Positions 9,548-17,888 are shown, numbered from the stretch's first letter. The stretch is 64,000 nucleotides of DNA from Halalkalibacter okhensis (GCF_000787375.1 NZ_JRJU01000020.1:27551-91550), one strand, 5' to 3'. Program-made: numbers and translations. Notes: generated by a model not told the origin, from the sequence alone.

Positions 9548-10522
9548 CTAACAAGACACGCTATTTAGTTCATTAGCATAACGTCTTCCACCGATTAATT
9601 CTTCTTCATACGAACTGCCAGACAAGGGAATGATTTCGATCGATTTGCCTGTTTTAGGAGAATGAATCATATGATCATCTCCTGCATACATACCTACATG
9701 ATGAACAGCTCCCTTTCCTTTCTCATAAGCAAAAAACAACAAGTCGCCAACTTGTAAATTCTCGCGTTCGATCACTTCCCCCCTATTTGCTTGATCACTT
9801 GCATCACGAGGAAGCGTTATACCAAAATAACGATAAACGGAATATACAAAGCCAGAACAATCAAACCCAAAGGCCGACATCCCTCCCCATAAATAAGGAA
9901 GTCCAACAAACGTTTTTGCTACATCAAGGATGGGCTTGTCCCTTTTCTTGACTAATTCTTCTTCTTGATCAACAATTCGGACATCACTAGCCTTTAGAAA
10001 ACCATTCCCATGAGGCGTAGCCACTTCAACGAAATCCGTTGTATGCTTGACGACTGGCAATCGCGTTAAAAAACTTATAACTAGTCCATTGTCATCACTC
10101 TTTTTCTTCAACCCTTGCACTGTACTAGAGATTGTCACAATAGGAGAGATCACTTGAGCCATTTTGCTATTAGCAAAAATAGATGTTGGTGTTGATAGTT
10201 GTCTCATAGGGACCCAGCCAGGATAGCCTCGTTCATCTTTTCGACTTGGTTGAGTAGGAATGAGTACATGAGCCCATTGTTCTTTTTCTTCAAGAATAAA
10301 TACTTCTGTCCCGTAAAGAAGTTGCGTTTGTACTAAATTATTCTTACAAAGAGCTAATTGCTCTTCATAGGTCGTACTTTTAATCCACCCCTCCATATCC
10401 ACAGGGTTATTTAGCGCTAACTGATCAATATAACGAGGCGATGTAGGCTTTGTCCATACCGTTGCTACGGATACACAAACCATCATTTTCTTTAATGTCT
10501 TTTCTTTAACTGCTGGCTTCAC
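9548..10522 (-). CDS. ykfC: NlpC/P60 gamma-D-Glu-diamino acid endopeptidase
   Basis: Cysteine peptidase that cuts the D-Glu-diaminopimelate bond of murein peptides carrying a free L-Ala. SH3b-like domains lie in roughly the first 185 residues, then the NlpC/P60 domain with Cys222 in FGFDCSGFV, His275 in VHHVGMYAG and His287 in DDHMIHSPKTG. It has no signal peptide, so it acts on imported peptides. The start is taken as GTG at 10522, eight bases from AAAGGAGGG; the ATG at 10528 touches the SD directly. It overlaps the end of ykfB. 324 residues. Confidence 0.9.
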   Translation of the reverse strand: MKPAVKEKTLKKMMVCVSVATVWTKPTSPRYIDQLALNNPVDMEGWIKSTTYEEQLALCKNNLVQTQLLYGTEVFILEEKEQWAHVLIPTQPSRKDERGYPGWVPMRQLSTPTSIFANSKMAQVISPIVTISSTVQGLKKKSDDNGLVISFLTRLPVVKHTTDFVEVATPHGNGFLKASDVRIVDQEEELVKKRDKPILDVAKTFVGLPYLWGGMSAFGFDCSGFVYSVYRYFGITLPRDASDQANRGEVIERENLQVGDLLFFAYEKGKGAVHHVGMYAGDDHMIHSPKTGKSIEIIPLSGSSYEEELIGGRRYANELNSVSC

Positions 10523-11630
10523 GAACATCCCTCCTTTCTTCTTTCAGGGAACGAATTCCTAGCCCAGGATGATTAGGAATCTTAATCAAGTTCGAATCAT
10601 AGGTTATTCCGCCATCGACCATCTTTTCTACTAACATCAGTGGCGCATCAAAATCGTACCGGGTAATATTTTGCTTGCTTGCAGCAAAGTGAGCGGCCGC
10701 AGTCACAGCTAAATGAGATTCGATCATGCTACCAACCATACATTCAACCCCACACTCCTGGGCAACTTGGTTAATAATAGATGCCTTAAAAATTCCACCC
10801 GATTTCATTAATTTAATATTGATAAAGTCCGCCGCCCTTAGCTTTAACACTTCAAGCGCATCCAAAGTGGAAAATACGGATTCATCGGCCATAATTGGTG
10901 TTAACACACTATCGGTCACTTTTTTTAATCCTTCGATGTCATGGGCGATAACGGGTTGTTCGATGATATCCAAATCTAGTCCCATATCTTCCATCTTCAT
11001 AATGGCACGAATCGCTTCTTTGGCCTTCCAGCCTTGGTTGGCATCCACTCTTATTCGAATGTTTGAACCTATTTTCTCTCTGATCCCTTTTATTCTCAAT
11101 ATGTCTTTATCGATATCGTCTTTACCGACTTTGACTTTTAAAATACGAAATCCTTCGCTTACATATTCAAGAGCGTCCTCACTCATCTCTTCTGGTGAAT
11201 TCACACTAACGGTATAATCCGTCTCCAATTCTAAAAACTCACCATCAGGTGCCTCTCCTCCGAGAAATTGATAAAGTGGGAGATTTTGATATTGTGCTAA
11301 TACATCGAAAATGGCCATATCTACCGCAGCCTTAGCACTCGTATTTCGTACACATGTTTTATGTAAGATTTGAAACACAGATTCATAATTTAATATGTTT
11401 TTACCAAGCAGTGCAGGCTTGATTACTTGGAGAATCGTTGCCTCAATGCTCTCAATACCTTCCCCTGTAATCATCATCGTTGGGACTGCTTCTCCTACCC
11501 CAACCAATCCGTTACTCACATATAACTGCACAATGACCGATTCGGCGTGGTCAGTCGTTCGCAAAGCCGTTTTAAATGGTTTCTTTAAAAGAATAGTTTG
11601 GTGCTTTGTCGAAATATCCGTAATGAACAT
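10506..11630 (-). CDS. ykfB: L-Ala-D/L-Glu epimerase (enolase superfamily)
   Basis: Converts L-Ala-D-Glu released from murein peptides to L-Ala-L-Glu so that ordinary dipeptidases can use it. It is a muconate-lactonizing-enzyme type barrel: acid/base Lys pair in FRILKVKVGK, metal ligands in RVDANQGW, DIIEQPV and MADESVF, and the second catalytic Lys in INIKLMKSGG. 374 residues. The SD AGGGAGTGA stands before ATG 11630, and the gene overlaps ykfC at its 3' end. The operon position matches B. subtilis ykfB. Confidence 0.92.
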   Translation of the reverse strand: MFITDISTKHQTILLKKPFKTALRTTDHAESVIVQLYVSNGLVGVGEAVPTMMITGEGIESIEATILQVIKPALLGKNILNYESVFQILHKTCVRNTSAKAAVDMAIFDVLAQYQNLPLYQFLGGEAPDGEFLELETDYTVSVNSPEEMSEDALEYVSEGFRILKVKVGKDDIDKDILRIKGIREKIGSNIRIRVDANQGWKAKEAIRAIMKMEDMGLDLDIIEQPVIAHDIEGLKKVTDSVLTPIMADESVFSTLDALEVLKLRAADFINIKLMKSGGIFKASIINQVAQECGVECMVGSMIESHLAVTAAAHFAASKQNITRYDFDAPLMLVEKMVDGGITYDSNLIKIPNHPGLGIRSLKEERRDVREASS

Positions 11631-11649
11631 GTTGTCACTCCCTATATAT

Positions 11650-12471
11650 CTAGCAAAATTTAGTTCTAGACGCCAACTCAGTCATAACGATCATTGCTTG
11701 ATATGCCTCTATCATATCTTTTGCTTGAAAACGTACGGTTGTTCCTGATTCAATCTCCGTACCTGGCATTAAATTGGCCCATTCAGCTTGACCATAATTG
11801 GCAAATTCAATTCTTAAAACTGGATGTTTCGGTGCTTTGAGTGGCTTTACATGATGAATATTCGCTAAAGCCTCTTCTGTCTTTTCTTCTAGCAATTTTC
11901 TACTTTTTTCAGGTGGGAGACAAAGGGCGGCGGTACGCGATATCGCTTTTTTCACTGTCGCTGTCGTCACCCCTGGAATTAAGCTTTTTGCTTCAAAGGA
12001 GGCTTGATCATCTCCTGCCACCATAATGACAGGGACATCATAATGGCCTGCTACATATGCATTAAATCCCAGTTCCCCAATTATCGTTTCATTGATAAAC
12101 ATATTTCTAGCACCAAATGTCATGGAATGACTTAAGACCCCTTTCATAGAAGCCCTTGCATGATACCCAACAAATATGGCACCTGAAAATGAATCATCTA
12201 AACCTTCTACCATCGAAAGGGGCTTCACATCCCCAGAGATTAGTTGTGCTTCTGGATGCAACCTCTCAATAAGAATATTGTTCATTTTAGAGTGACTATC
12301 ATTAACAATGATTTCCTTACAACCTTTTTTATGTAAAATGTTAATGACACTGTTAACTTCAGATGTCATGATTTCTTGTCCGCGTTTATAATTGTGCTTA
12401 CTTGAATCGACAAACGTCTCATCAACTAATCCTGTAATTCCTTCCATATCGGCTGAGACAAATAGTTTCAT
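11650..12471 (-). CDS. dppA: D-aminopeptidase DppA, family M55
   Basis: Zinc D-aminopeptidase that releases D-Ala from D-Ala-containing peptides; family M55 forms decamers. Typical features are the N-terminal SADMEGITG (Asp and Glu metal ligands), VNDSHSKMNN and VGYHARAS with a metal His, and MVAGDDQAS. The start is ATG 12471 behind AAGGAGGT; a longer frame to 12495 would swallow the SD. 273 residues, the same as its relatives. It is the first gene of the operon, as dppA is in B. subtilis. Confidence 0.93.
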   Translation of the reverse strand: MKLFVSADMEGITGLVDETFVDSSKHNYKRGQEIMTSEVNSVINILHKKGCKEIIVNDSHSKMNNILIERLHPEAQLISGDVKPLSMVEGLDDSFSGAIFVGYHARASMKGVLSHSMTFGARNMFINETIIGELGFNAYVAGHYDVPVIMVAGDDQASFEAKSLIPGVTTATVKKAISRTAALCLPPEKSRKLLEEKTEEALANIHHVKPLKAPKHPVLRIEFANYGQAEWANLMPGTEIESGTTVRFQAKDMIEAYQAMIVMTELASRTKFC

Positions 12472-12528
12472 ATATACCTCCTTTTGAACTCTCAAAAAGA
12501 CTTCCTCTTTACAGAAAAAAACAGTCGA

Positions 12529-12543
12529 AATTGCCTGAAACTT
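12529..12543. promoter_or_regulatory. CodY-like box in the dppA leader
   Basis: On the minus strand AAGTTTCAGGCAATT matches 12 of 15 positions of the CodY consensus AATTTTCWGAAAATT. It lies about 20 bases downstream of the predicted dppA start point and touches the -35 region of the divergent promoter. CodY is known to repress the dpp operon of B. subtilis; binding here is inferred. Confidence 0.45.
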
Positions 12544-12569
12544 GCAACAATTATTGAATTGTCTATAAT
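12542..12569 (+). promoter_or_regulatory. Promoter of the divergent LysR gene
   Basis: TTGCAA (12542-12547), 16-bp spacer, TATAAT (12564-12569), reading toward the LysR gene. It shares most of its bases with the dppA promoter, so the two cannot easily be occupied together. Confidence 0.5.
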
Positions 12570-12590
12570 GTTAATTTATAATTAGTCCAA
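12562..12590 (-). promoter_or_regulatory. Sigma-A promoter of the dpp-ykf operon
   Basis: TTGGAC (12590-12585) and TATAGA (12567-12562) with a 17-bp spacer, oriented toward dppA, giving a leader of about 80 bases. The -10 overlaps the -10 of the opposing regulator promoter. Confidence 0.6.
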
Positions 12591-12598
12591 AGTCTAAT
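12581..12598. promoter_or_regulatory. LysR-type dyad over the dppA -35 box
   Basis: ATTAG-N8-CTAAT is an inverted repeat of the T-N11-A class bound by LysR regulators. It covers the dppA -35 hexamer and lies just inside the LysR transcript, consistent with autoregulation and control of the operon. The assignment is inferred from position and symmetry. Confidence 0.45.
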
Positions 12599-12652
12599 AG
12601 ATCTTTTCTATAGCAAGTTATATGAATTTTTTATGGGAGGTTATTTAATAAA

Positions 12653-13582
12653 GTGGATATAAAGCATATAGAAGCGTTTATTCAAGTAGCGAATACTGGG
12701 AGCTTTAGTAAAGCAGCCGAATATTTATACCTTACTCAACCTTCCATTAGTGCTAGAATAAAAACCCTTGAAAACGAAATTGGCTATCACTTATTTGAAC
12801 GGTCTAATAAAGCCATCGTCCTTAACCAAGCTGGTCGCACATTTCTTCCATTCGCTGAAGAAGTGATTCGAAACTATCAAGAAGGAAAATTATCTGTTCA
12901 TAGTACTAGAAATTCAGTATCTGGTGAGATTGAATTTGCAACCGTTAACATTGCATCAAATTATTTACTACCTCAAATTACTCAAAAATTTTACAAACAA
13001 TATCCTAAAATTAAACTCGGGATTCACACGACCAGTTCACCTGAAGTATTAGATATGGTCCTTTCCCATGAAGTTCCGTTTGGAATTGCCCGAAGTGTGA
13101 CACACCCAAAAGTTGAAAATATTCCCCTTATTGAAGATGAGCTAGTGGTAGCTGTCTATCCTGGACACCCCTTTTGCTCTTTAAAAAAAGTTAGCTTATC
13201 TAAAATTGCGAGCGAACCTATCATTTCCTTTAACCGCGGTACAGTTGATTGGTCTCTTATTCAAAGCGCCTTTCAAAAATACCATTTAGAACCAAATATT
13301 GTTTTAGAGATTGATAATATCGAGGCCATGAAACAGATGGTGAAACAAAAGCTCGGCATAACATTATTATCCCGATTTACACTCGAAGAAGAAATTCGTA
13401 ATGAATCGCTTTATTCCATCAACATTCAAGAATCGTTACATGTCGGCCGAAACCTTGATCTTTTGTTCTTAAAAGGAAAGCAGCCTGATGGATTAAGCCA
13501 AATGTACTTAACGTACTTATTAAATCATTTCCATAAATCCGAACCGAAAGAATTTAAATTTATAAAAGCAGCAAAAAGGTAA
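12653..13582 (+). CDS. LysR-family transcriptional regulator
   Basis: DNA-binding regulator with an N-terminal winged helix-turn-helix (AFIQVANTGSFSKAAEYLYL, then TQPSISARIKTLE) and a periplasmic-binding-protein-like effector domain from about residue 90. 309 residues, full length. The start is GTG 12653 behind GGGAGG with a long spacer. It is divergent from the dpp-ykf operon with overlapping promoters, so it is the best candidate for its specific regulator; the effector may be a cell-wall peptide or amino acid, which the sequence does not show. B. subtilis dpp is not known to have a neighbouring LysR gene. Confidence 0.9.
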   Translation: MDIKHIEAFIQVANTGSFSKAAEYLYLTQPSISARIKTLENEIGYHLFERSNKAIVLNQAGRTFLPFAEEVIRNYQEGKLSVHSTRNSVSGEIEFATVNIASNYLLPQITQKFYKQYPKIKLGIHTTSSPEVLDMVLSHEVPFGIARSVTHPKVENIPLIEDELVVAVYPGHPFCSLKKVSLSKIASEPIISFNRGTVDWSLIQSAFQKYHLEPNIVLEIDNIEAMKQMVKQKLGITLLSRFTLEEEIRNESLYSINIQESLHVGRNLDLLFLKGKQPDGLSQMYLTYLLNHFHKSEPKEFKFIKAAKR

Positions 13583-13638
13583 GTCCAATGAATTTAACGT
13601 ACCAACCCTATTTAAGTTAACACCACAAATAGCATACA

Positions 13639-13676
13639 AAAACGGACAGATTTCAATTTGAAAATCAGTCCGTTTT
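13639..13676. terminator. Bidirectional terminator
   Basis: AAAACGGAC (13639-13647) pairs with GTCCGTTTT (13668-13676), extended by a GATTT/AAATC inner stem. A-rich on one side and T-rich on the other, it can end both the LysR gene and the converging membrane-protein gene. Confidence 0.85.
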
Positions 13677-13688
13677 CCCTTAAAATTT

Positions 13689-14117
13689 TTAAACTAATCC
13701 AAAAAAACCCGTCTTGTATAATGTAAAGAACAATATAAGCAAAAAGATTAATTGACTAATTGTAAATTTATAAGCATTAGGATTTTCTGCATACTTTCGC
13801 TCCATAACTGCTCTTACCATTTCTGAAACAACAATAAAAACAAATAAGATAAACCACGGCTGTAAAAACCAAATCATTTCCGTAGGTCCTCTCATGAGGG
13901 TAATAACATACCCTAACAAGATCACAACTATTGTCAAAACCCTAATTATCCAATCAATTTTTTTATGTTGCTCGTTAACATGGTTATATGAAAGAAACTT
14001 CTTTTTCTCAACTTTTAGCCATTTCCTCATGATGGAATTAAACAAGTACAACAAAAGTAATATAATAGCTAATAACCATATAATATTTAGCCAGAAAGTA
14101 GGTTCGTCATCAAACAT
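13689..14117 (-). CDS. Small membrane protein, probably DUF4181 family
   Basis: 142 residues with four predicted membrane helices (about 8-28, 56-74, 80-100, 118-138) and a charged loop KVEKKKFLSYNHVNEQHKK between helices one and two, the pattern I associate with the Bacillus DUF4181 family. The SD GGGAGG stands before ATG 14117. Function unknown. It is downstream of, and probably cotranscribed with, the acetyltransferase reading frame. Confidence 0.7.
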   Translation of the reverse strand: MFDDEPTFWLNIIWLLAIILLLLYLFNSIMRKWLKVEKKKFLSYNHVNEQHKKIDWIIRVLTIVVILLGYVITLMRGPTEMIWFLQPWFILFVFIVVSEMVRAVMERKYAENPNAYKFTISQLIFLLILFFTLYKTGFFGLV

Positions 14118-14157
14118 AGATCAATCCTCCCGTGATTCCACATGGCCCATAAACCAT

Positions 14158-14505
14158 TTACACTTGAGTATTCAGCCTTTTTTTAAAGCCTAACTGTTTT
14201 TGGTATCCAAACTTTTCATAAAAGCTATGTGCATCATCTCTATTCTGATTAGAGACGAGAATTACATAGTTGCATTTGTTTCTATTTCCAAATTCCTCAA
14301 GGGACCTCATGAGCATTTGTCCAATGCCTTTACCTCTACAAGAAGGTGCAACTACTACATTTTCAACTAATAAAAATGTATTACAGTTACCTACTAAGTC
14401 GTTACATAAAATCCCCATAGCAGTCCCAACAACAGCTTCATTTTCTACTGCAACAACCACAAAATAATTGGGGTTATTTGAGATAATTTCAAATTGTTCC
14501 TTCAT
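14158..14505 (-). CDS. GNAT acetyltransferase, N-terminus without start codon
   Basis: GCN5-type N-acetyltransferase: the acetyl-CoA loop PSCRGKGIGQMLM and the C-terminal YEKFGYQKQLGFKK are clear. From ATG 14505 the protein is 115 residues and lacks the first strand and helices of the fold. The same frame stays open for 32 more codons upstream and encodes a normal GNAT start (CKIRRAELSDLSSLSELF), but holds no ATG, GTG or TTG; an ATA stands at 14601-14599 where an ATG would be expected. Either the start codon is mutated, a rare start is used, or only the short form is made. The substrate is unknown. Confidence 0.65.
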   Translation of the reverse strand: MKEQFEIISNNPNYFVVVAVENEAVVGTAMGILCNDLVGNCNTFLLVENVVVAPSCRGKGIGQMLMRSLEEFGNRNKCNYVILVSNQNRDDAHSFYEKFGYQKQLGFKKRLNTQV

Positions 14506-14658
14506 AGAATACTGATTTGTTTTATGCTCAGTCAGCTCTACAAAAAGCTCTGATAAAGAAGATAAATCGCTAAGTTCAGCTCTACGAATTTTGCAATTTA
14601 TAGATCTTAAGACGTTCTTTATTCAGTAAAACTCACTCATTTTTTAATAGCAATCATA

Positions 14659-14823
14659 TTAAAAAAGCAAGTAATAAATCGATGAAAGAACACCCAAAAC
14701 GAAATAAATTGAAAGAGGAATGAAAACAATTAAACTCGGTATTCTTAACTCATTTTTATTTTTTATATTAAAATATAGAAATAAGAGAATTATTGCTAGG
14801 ATAATTAAAGTTATTTTCCTCAC
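14659..14823 (-). CDS. Small membrane protein, 54 residues
   Basis: Begins VRKITLIILAIILLFLYF and ends in LSSIYYLLF: two hydrophobic helices (about 4-19 and 31-54) joined by a short basic turn. The start is GTG 14823, five bases after AAGGA. It begins 9 bp after the stop of the 38-residue gene upstream, so the two look like a small operon. The family was not recognised. Confidence 0.5.
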   Translation of the reverse strand: MRKITLIILAIILLFLYFNIKNKNELRIPSLIVFIPLSIYFVLGVLSSIYYLLF

Positions 14824-14831
14824 CTCAATCC

Positions 14832-14948
14832 TTAATTTATTAATGCAATATAATCAACTAATCCCCAAAATGTTAGCAATAACATTCCAATTATCAATCC
14901 GAATATAAAAATCATTACATATTTATTGATTCTTTTGAAGGTATTCAT
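14832..14948 (-). CDS. Small single-span membrane protein, 38 residues
   Basis: MNTFKRINKY followed by one 20-residue hydrophobic helix and a short acidic/aromatic tail. AGGGGG stands six bases before ATG 14948. Paired with the following 54-residue membrane gene. Function unknown; a small exported or membrane-acting peptide is possible. Confidence 0.5.
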   Translation of the reverse strand: MNTFKRINKYVMIFIFGLIIGMLLLTFWGLVDYIALIN

Positions 14949-15114
14949 ATATACCCCCTATCTCCAGCTATATCTAAAACTAAGTCTTTGTTTTTATTCA
15001 TCTACTTCTTCCTTTATTCAGATAAAACTTCTAGGCTATTTAAAATCATTGACATCTCAACCTTTTATTTCAATTTGCCAAGTTTCCTCTTCATTTAGTT
15101 ATATCCATTATATG

Positions 15115-15624
15115 TTAATTTAATGGATGTTCAATCTTTTCATTTAATGCCATAGCTTGTCTCATAAATGAATCCATATTGGTACTTATAGTAATATTTA
15201 TTCCTAATCCAACTTCACGAAGTGTCTTCCTTAAGTCTTCAAAGTTCTGCTTATCCTCTTCAGTTAAAACAGCAAAGCTATATAATTCATCATTTGGATA
15301 TTGATTTAATTTGAAATATAATTGTTCAAGAATTTCCTTGTCCCTTTTAGAAAGCATTCCTAACTGCTTTCCAGTAGTCATTCCAAGCCAAATCCCGTTT
15401 AAGACATCGCCTAATTCAGTTGTAACCAAGTTAGGTTCAGACCAATTATCATCCATCTGGTTAGCAATCAAGCCTTCCAATTCTACTAAATTACTTTGGA
15501 CTTCTGTAACAAGAACTTGCTCCTTTACGAAGTTCATCTTTATAATTCCCCAAGCTACAATTACCAAGAGTAATATATTTAACACTATTGAAATTCGGAA
15601 AAAGAATTCTCTTTTTTTACTCAA
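15115..15624 (-). CDS. Membrane-anchored protein of unknown function
   Basis: 169 residues: a basic start (SKKREFFFR), one membrane helix (about 8-28) and an outward-facing helical, acidic domain with no motif I recognise. The start is taken as TTG 15624, seven bases after GGAGG; the ATG at 15657 has no SD. It stands alone between small-protein genes. Confidence 0.6.
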   Translation of the reverse strand: MSKKREFFFRISIVLNILLLVIVAWGIIKMNFVKEQVLVTEVQSNLVELEGLIANQMDDNWSEPNLVTTELGDVLNGIWLGMTTGKQLGMLSKRDKEILEQLYFKLNQYPNDELYSFAVLTEEDKQNFEDLRKTLREVGLGINITISTNMDSFMRQAMALNEKIEHPLN

Positions 15625-15831
15625 TGAAACTCCTCCATTGTTTATATAGTTAATCATTAGAAGCCAACGTGCTTATTGAAGAAGCAGTTGCCCTTTTCTG
15701 CTAGCTCGTTAATTAGAAGCAGAAGGGACGGATCTGTCGCTTCCTATTTATAAAGAATTTAATACGAAGCATGCGAACCGTCCTGATATTTCCATATCTC
15801 CTTATTTCTTAAAGCCTTTGAACAAAAGCTA

Positions 15832-16185
15832 TTACCTGGCTGACATAAATGATAATGGATTTAATTCTTCACTCTCAATAACAATAGCAGTCAACCCTGT
15901 ATCAGTTTTAGTTTCATGCCATTCATCTTTTTTCCAAAATACAGCGTCTCCAAATTGAACTTTGACGTATTCTTTTTTGTCACCACAAACAAAACCTTCT
16001 CCATTAAGAATGAAAAGAAGTTGAGGCACTACTGCCTGATGATAACCGATAATTCCGTTCTCTTCTAAGTACATACAACCTATGTGGGTTGGATTCTCTG
16101 TTTGTATAATACGGGACATTATAAAATTTGAATTGAATTTTGAAATCTTCTTACCCGTTTCTTTATTAAATTGATAAATCTCCAT
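15832..16185 (-). CDS. Single-domain cupin protein
   Basis: 117-residue cupin barrel: HQAVVPQLLFILNGEG and GDAVFWKKDEWHETKT correspond to cupin motifs 1 and 2, with a possible metal set of His and Glu in the second (EWHE). ATG 16185 stands behind AGGAGGGA; a longer frame to 16203 would bury the SD. Similar small cupins bind metals or small ligands; the substrate cannot be told. Confidence 0.75.
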   Translation of the reverse strand: MEIYQFNKETGKKISKFNSNFIMSRIIQTENPTHIGCMYLEENGIIGYHQAVVPQLLFILNGEGFVCGDKKEYVKVQFGDAVFWKKDEWHETKTDTGLTAIVIESEELNPLSFMSAR

Positions 16186-16252
16186 CTTTTCCCTCCTGTA
16201 CAATGATAATAAAGATGGTTATTTAAGCATCCTAGAACGCACCCATGCTTGT

Positions 16253-16492
16253 TTAAGAACAGCACATCACTGCTTGATTCAAATCATTCTCTTTAATTAA
16301 AACATTACCACTATCATCAATAATAAAATCAATTTTGGCATTTGATAATCTTTGTATCGCTGAATCAATGGTTTCTTGAGAACTTGTTGATGAATCAACC
16401 CATATTGCGTTATATGTTTTTTGTTGTATATTACAACCATTCATCATTACCGAAAGAACTAGTAAGATAAATACTGTAGATTTTAATTTCAT
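16253..16492 (-). CDS. Small lipoprotein
   Basis: 79 residues with a lipoprotein signal (MKLKSTVFILLVLSVMMNGC, lipid Cys at 20) and a short globular tail rich in Ile and Asp, ending in a CC pair. The SD AGGAGAT precedes ATG 16492. It has no recognised domain and may be a fragment of a larger family. Confidence 0.65.
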   Translation of the reverse strand: MKLKSTVFILLVLSVMMNGCNIQQKTYNAIWVDSSTSSQETIDSAIQRLSNAKIDFIIDDSGNVLIKENDLNQAVMCCS

Positions 16493-16547
16493 TTAATAAT
16501 CTCCTATATCATTAGCAATGTATTTTTCATTTAATATCCTCCCTACT

Positions 16548-16820
16548 TATGCACAAGCTGGGGCGTTTGGTCACACAAAAGAGACCTCTGTTCCGCTCCG
16601 ACACTCTTCCGGTCCTCTGATCCCTTATTTCTCTATAATCGATCTTTTTCTCGAAGGAGACGGATCTCTGTTCCGTTATTTTGCTAATTAGGTATTGTAT
16701 TATTGCGCTTTTGCTCAAATAAGGGATCCCTGTTCCGCTTCATGCGCAAGATGGGGGTTTTGGTCACACATAACGGATCCCTGTTCCGCCCACACACTCT
16801 TCCAACCCTCAGATCCCTTT
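16548..16820. repeat. Hairpin repeats and an 80-bp direct repeat
   Basis: This gap between the lipoprotein and the beta-lactamase-like gene holds four copies of a short element, best seen at 16660-16676 as ACGGA-N7-TCCGT, others at about 16581, 16721 and 16772. Two copies lie in a longer imperfect direct repeat (about 16548-16626 and 16741-16820) that includes TTTGGTCACACA and CACTCTTCC. No gene is supported here. Confidence 0.7.
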
Positions 16821-16868
16821 GTTATATGCTGATTTCTCTACCCAAACTCCACCCCATTAAAAATCGCC

Positions 16869-17744
16869 CTAACTCCCCATAAAATAATCATATGCAGCTT
16901 TTGAAATCTCACCTATTTCTTGGTCTCCACCTTCAGTAGAATGATGATCCGATGAAAAAACTGAAATGATGTACGTTCCTTTATCATTCGGTAAAAAAAC
17001 AATCCCGCAATCGTTCAGATAGTGATCAAGAGACCCAGTCTTATGAGCAATCTTCGTACCTTCAGGCAGCAGCAATGGAAGCCGATTTTGAATTCTTTGC
17101 TTCAATAATATATCTAGCATCATATTCGTATTCGTCTCATTCAAAAGATCATAGTTTAAAAGCTTCTCTAAAAGGAGGTTCATTTCATTTGCTGTAGATA
17201 CACTACACTTCTTTGTTCGTTCAAAGACAACACTTTTCCGATCAAACTCGCCGTTTTTTAAATTAGTAAGCACTTCATCATAGTGAGAGCGTTCGTCTAA
17301 TCCGACACTTAAACGCAGTAAATCATAACAAGAATGCTTAATTGTTGTATGCTTTAGTCCAAGCATTTCCATATGCTGTTGAACGTTGTCTAATCCGACC
17401 ATCTGTAATAATTTATCTGTAGCGAGATTATCACTCACAATAATCATCAAAAGGGCCAAATCTTTAACTGAGACATCCGCTCCGTAATCAAGCTCTTGTA
17501 AAATCCCTGATCCGGGGACATAATCACCCTTCTTAATCTTCACCCTTGTATCTAATCTAAGATGATTTGATTCTACTTGTTTTAACAAAGTCACTAAGAT
17601 CGGAATCTTAAACACACTAGCCTGTTGAAATATTTTGTCTCCATTTACAATGGCTACCTCAGATGTCTCCAAATGTTTAATAGAAACACCATATGTCGCT
17701 GTCGACTTATGAATGATTTCATCAATGCAACCTTGTAAGCTCAT
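16869..17744 (-). CDS. Class A beta-lactamase-fold serine hydrolase
   Basis: 291 residues with the three penicilloyl-serine motifs in order: SVFK (Ser43-Lys46), SDN (104-106) and KTG (235-237). The omega-loop ExxLN motif that holds Glu166 of class A beta-lactamases is not visible, and there is no signal peptide or lipobox, so a true secreted beta-lactamase is doubtful. It fits the 'beta-lactamase2' hydrolase group, members of which may act as peptidases or esterases in the cytoplasm. ATG 17744 stands behind TGGAGTGA. The gene is alone on its transcript. Confidence 0.8.
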   Translation of the reverse strand: MSLQGCIDEIIHKSTATYGVSIKHLETSEVAIVNGDKIFQQASVFKIPILVTLLKQVESNHLRLDTRVKIKKGDYVPGSGILQELDYGADVSVKDLALLMIIVSDNLATDKLLQMVGLDNVQQHMEMLGLKHTTIKHSCYDLLRLSVGLDERSHYDEVLTNLKNGEFDRKSVVFERTKKCSVSTANEMNLLLEKLLNYDLLNETNTNMMLDILLKQRIQNRLPLLLPEGTKIAHKTGSLDHYLNDCGIVFLPNDKGTYIISVFSSDHHSTEGGDQEIGEISKAAYDYFMGS

Positions 17745-17845
17745 TTGATCACTCCATTTCCGCGTTGTCTCCTGCTTTTCCTATTTCTTTCGTTATGTAG
17801 ATAGGAAAGACCTTTATTTCCCTTCACCGTGCTACTTCCCTAAAC

Positions 17846-17879
17846 AAAAAATACCTCTTACGTATTTAACCGTAAGAGG
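17846..17879 (-). terminator. Terminator of the 29-residue gene
   Basis: CCTCTTACG (17854-17862) pairs perfectly with CGTAAGAGG (17871-17879), followed on the minus strand by TATTTTTTG. It begins about ten bases after the stop of the small gene. Confidence 0.85.
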
Positions 17880-17888
17880 CATGTATCC

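Noticed and set aside
16527..16718. 63-codon minus-strand reading frame
   Set aside because: Consists largely of the hairpin repeat sequences, has no SD and no family resemblance.
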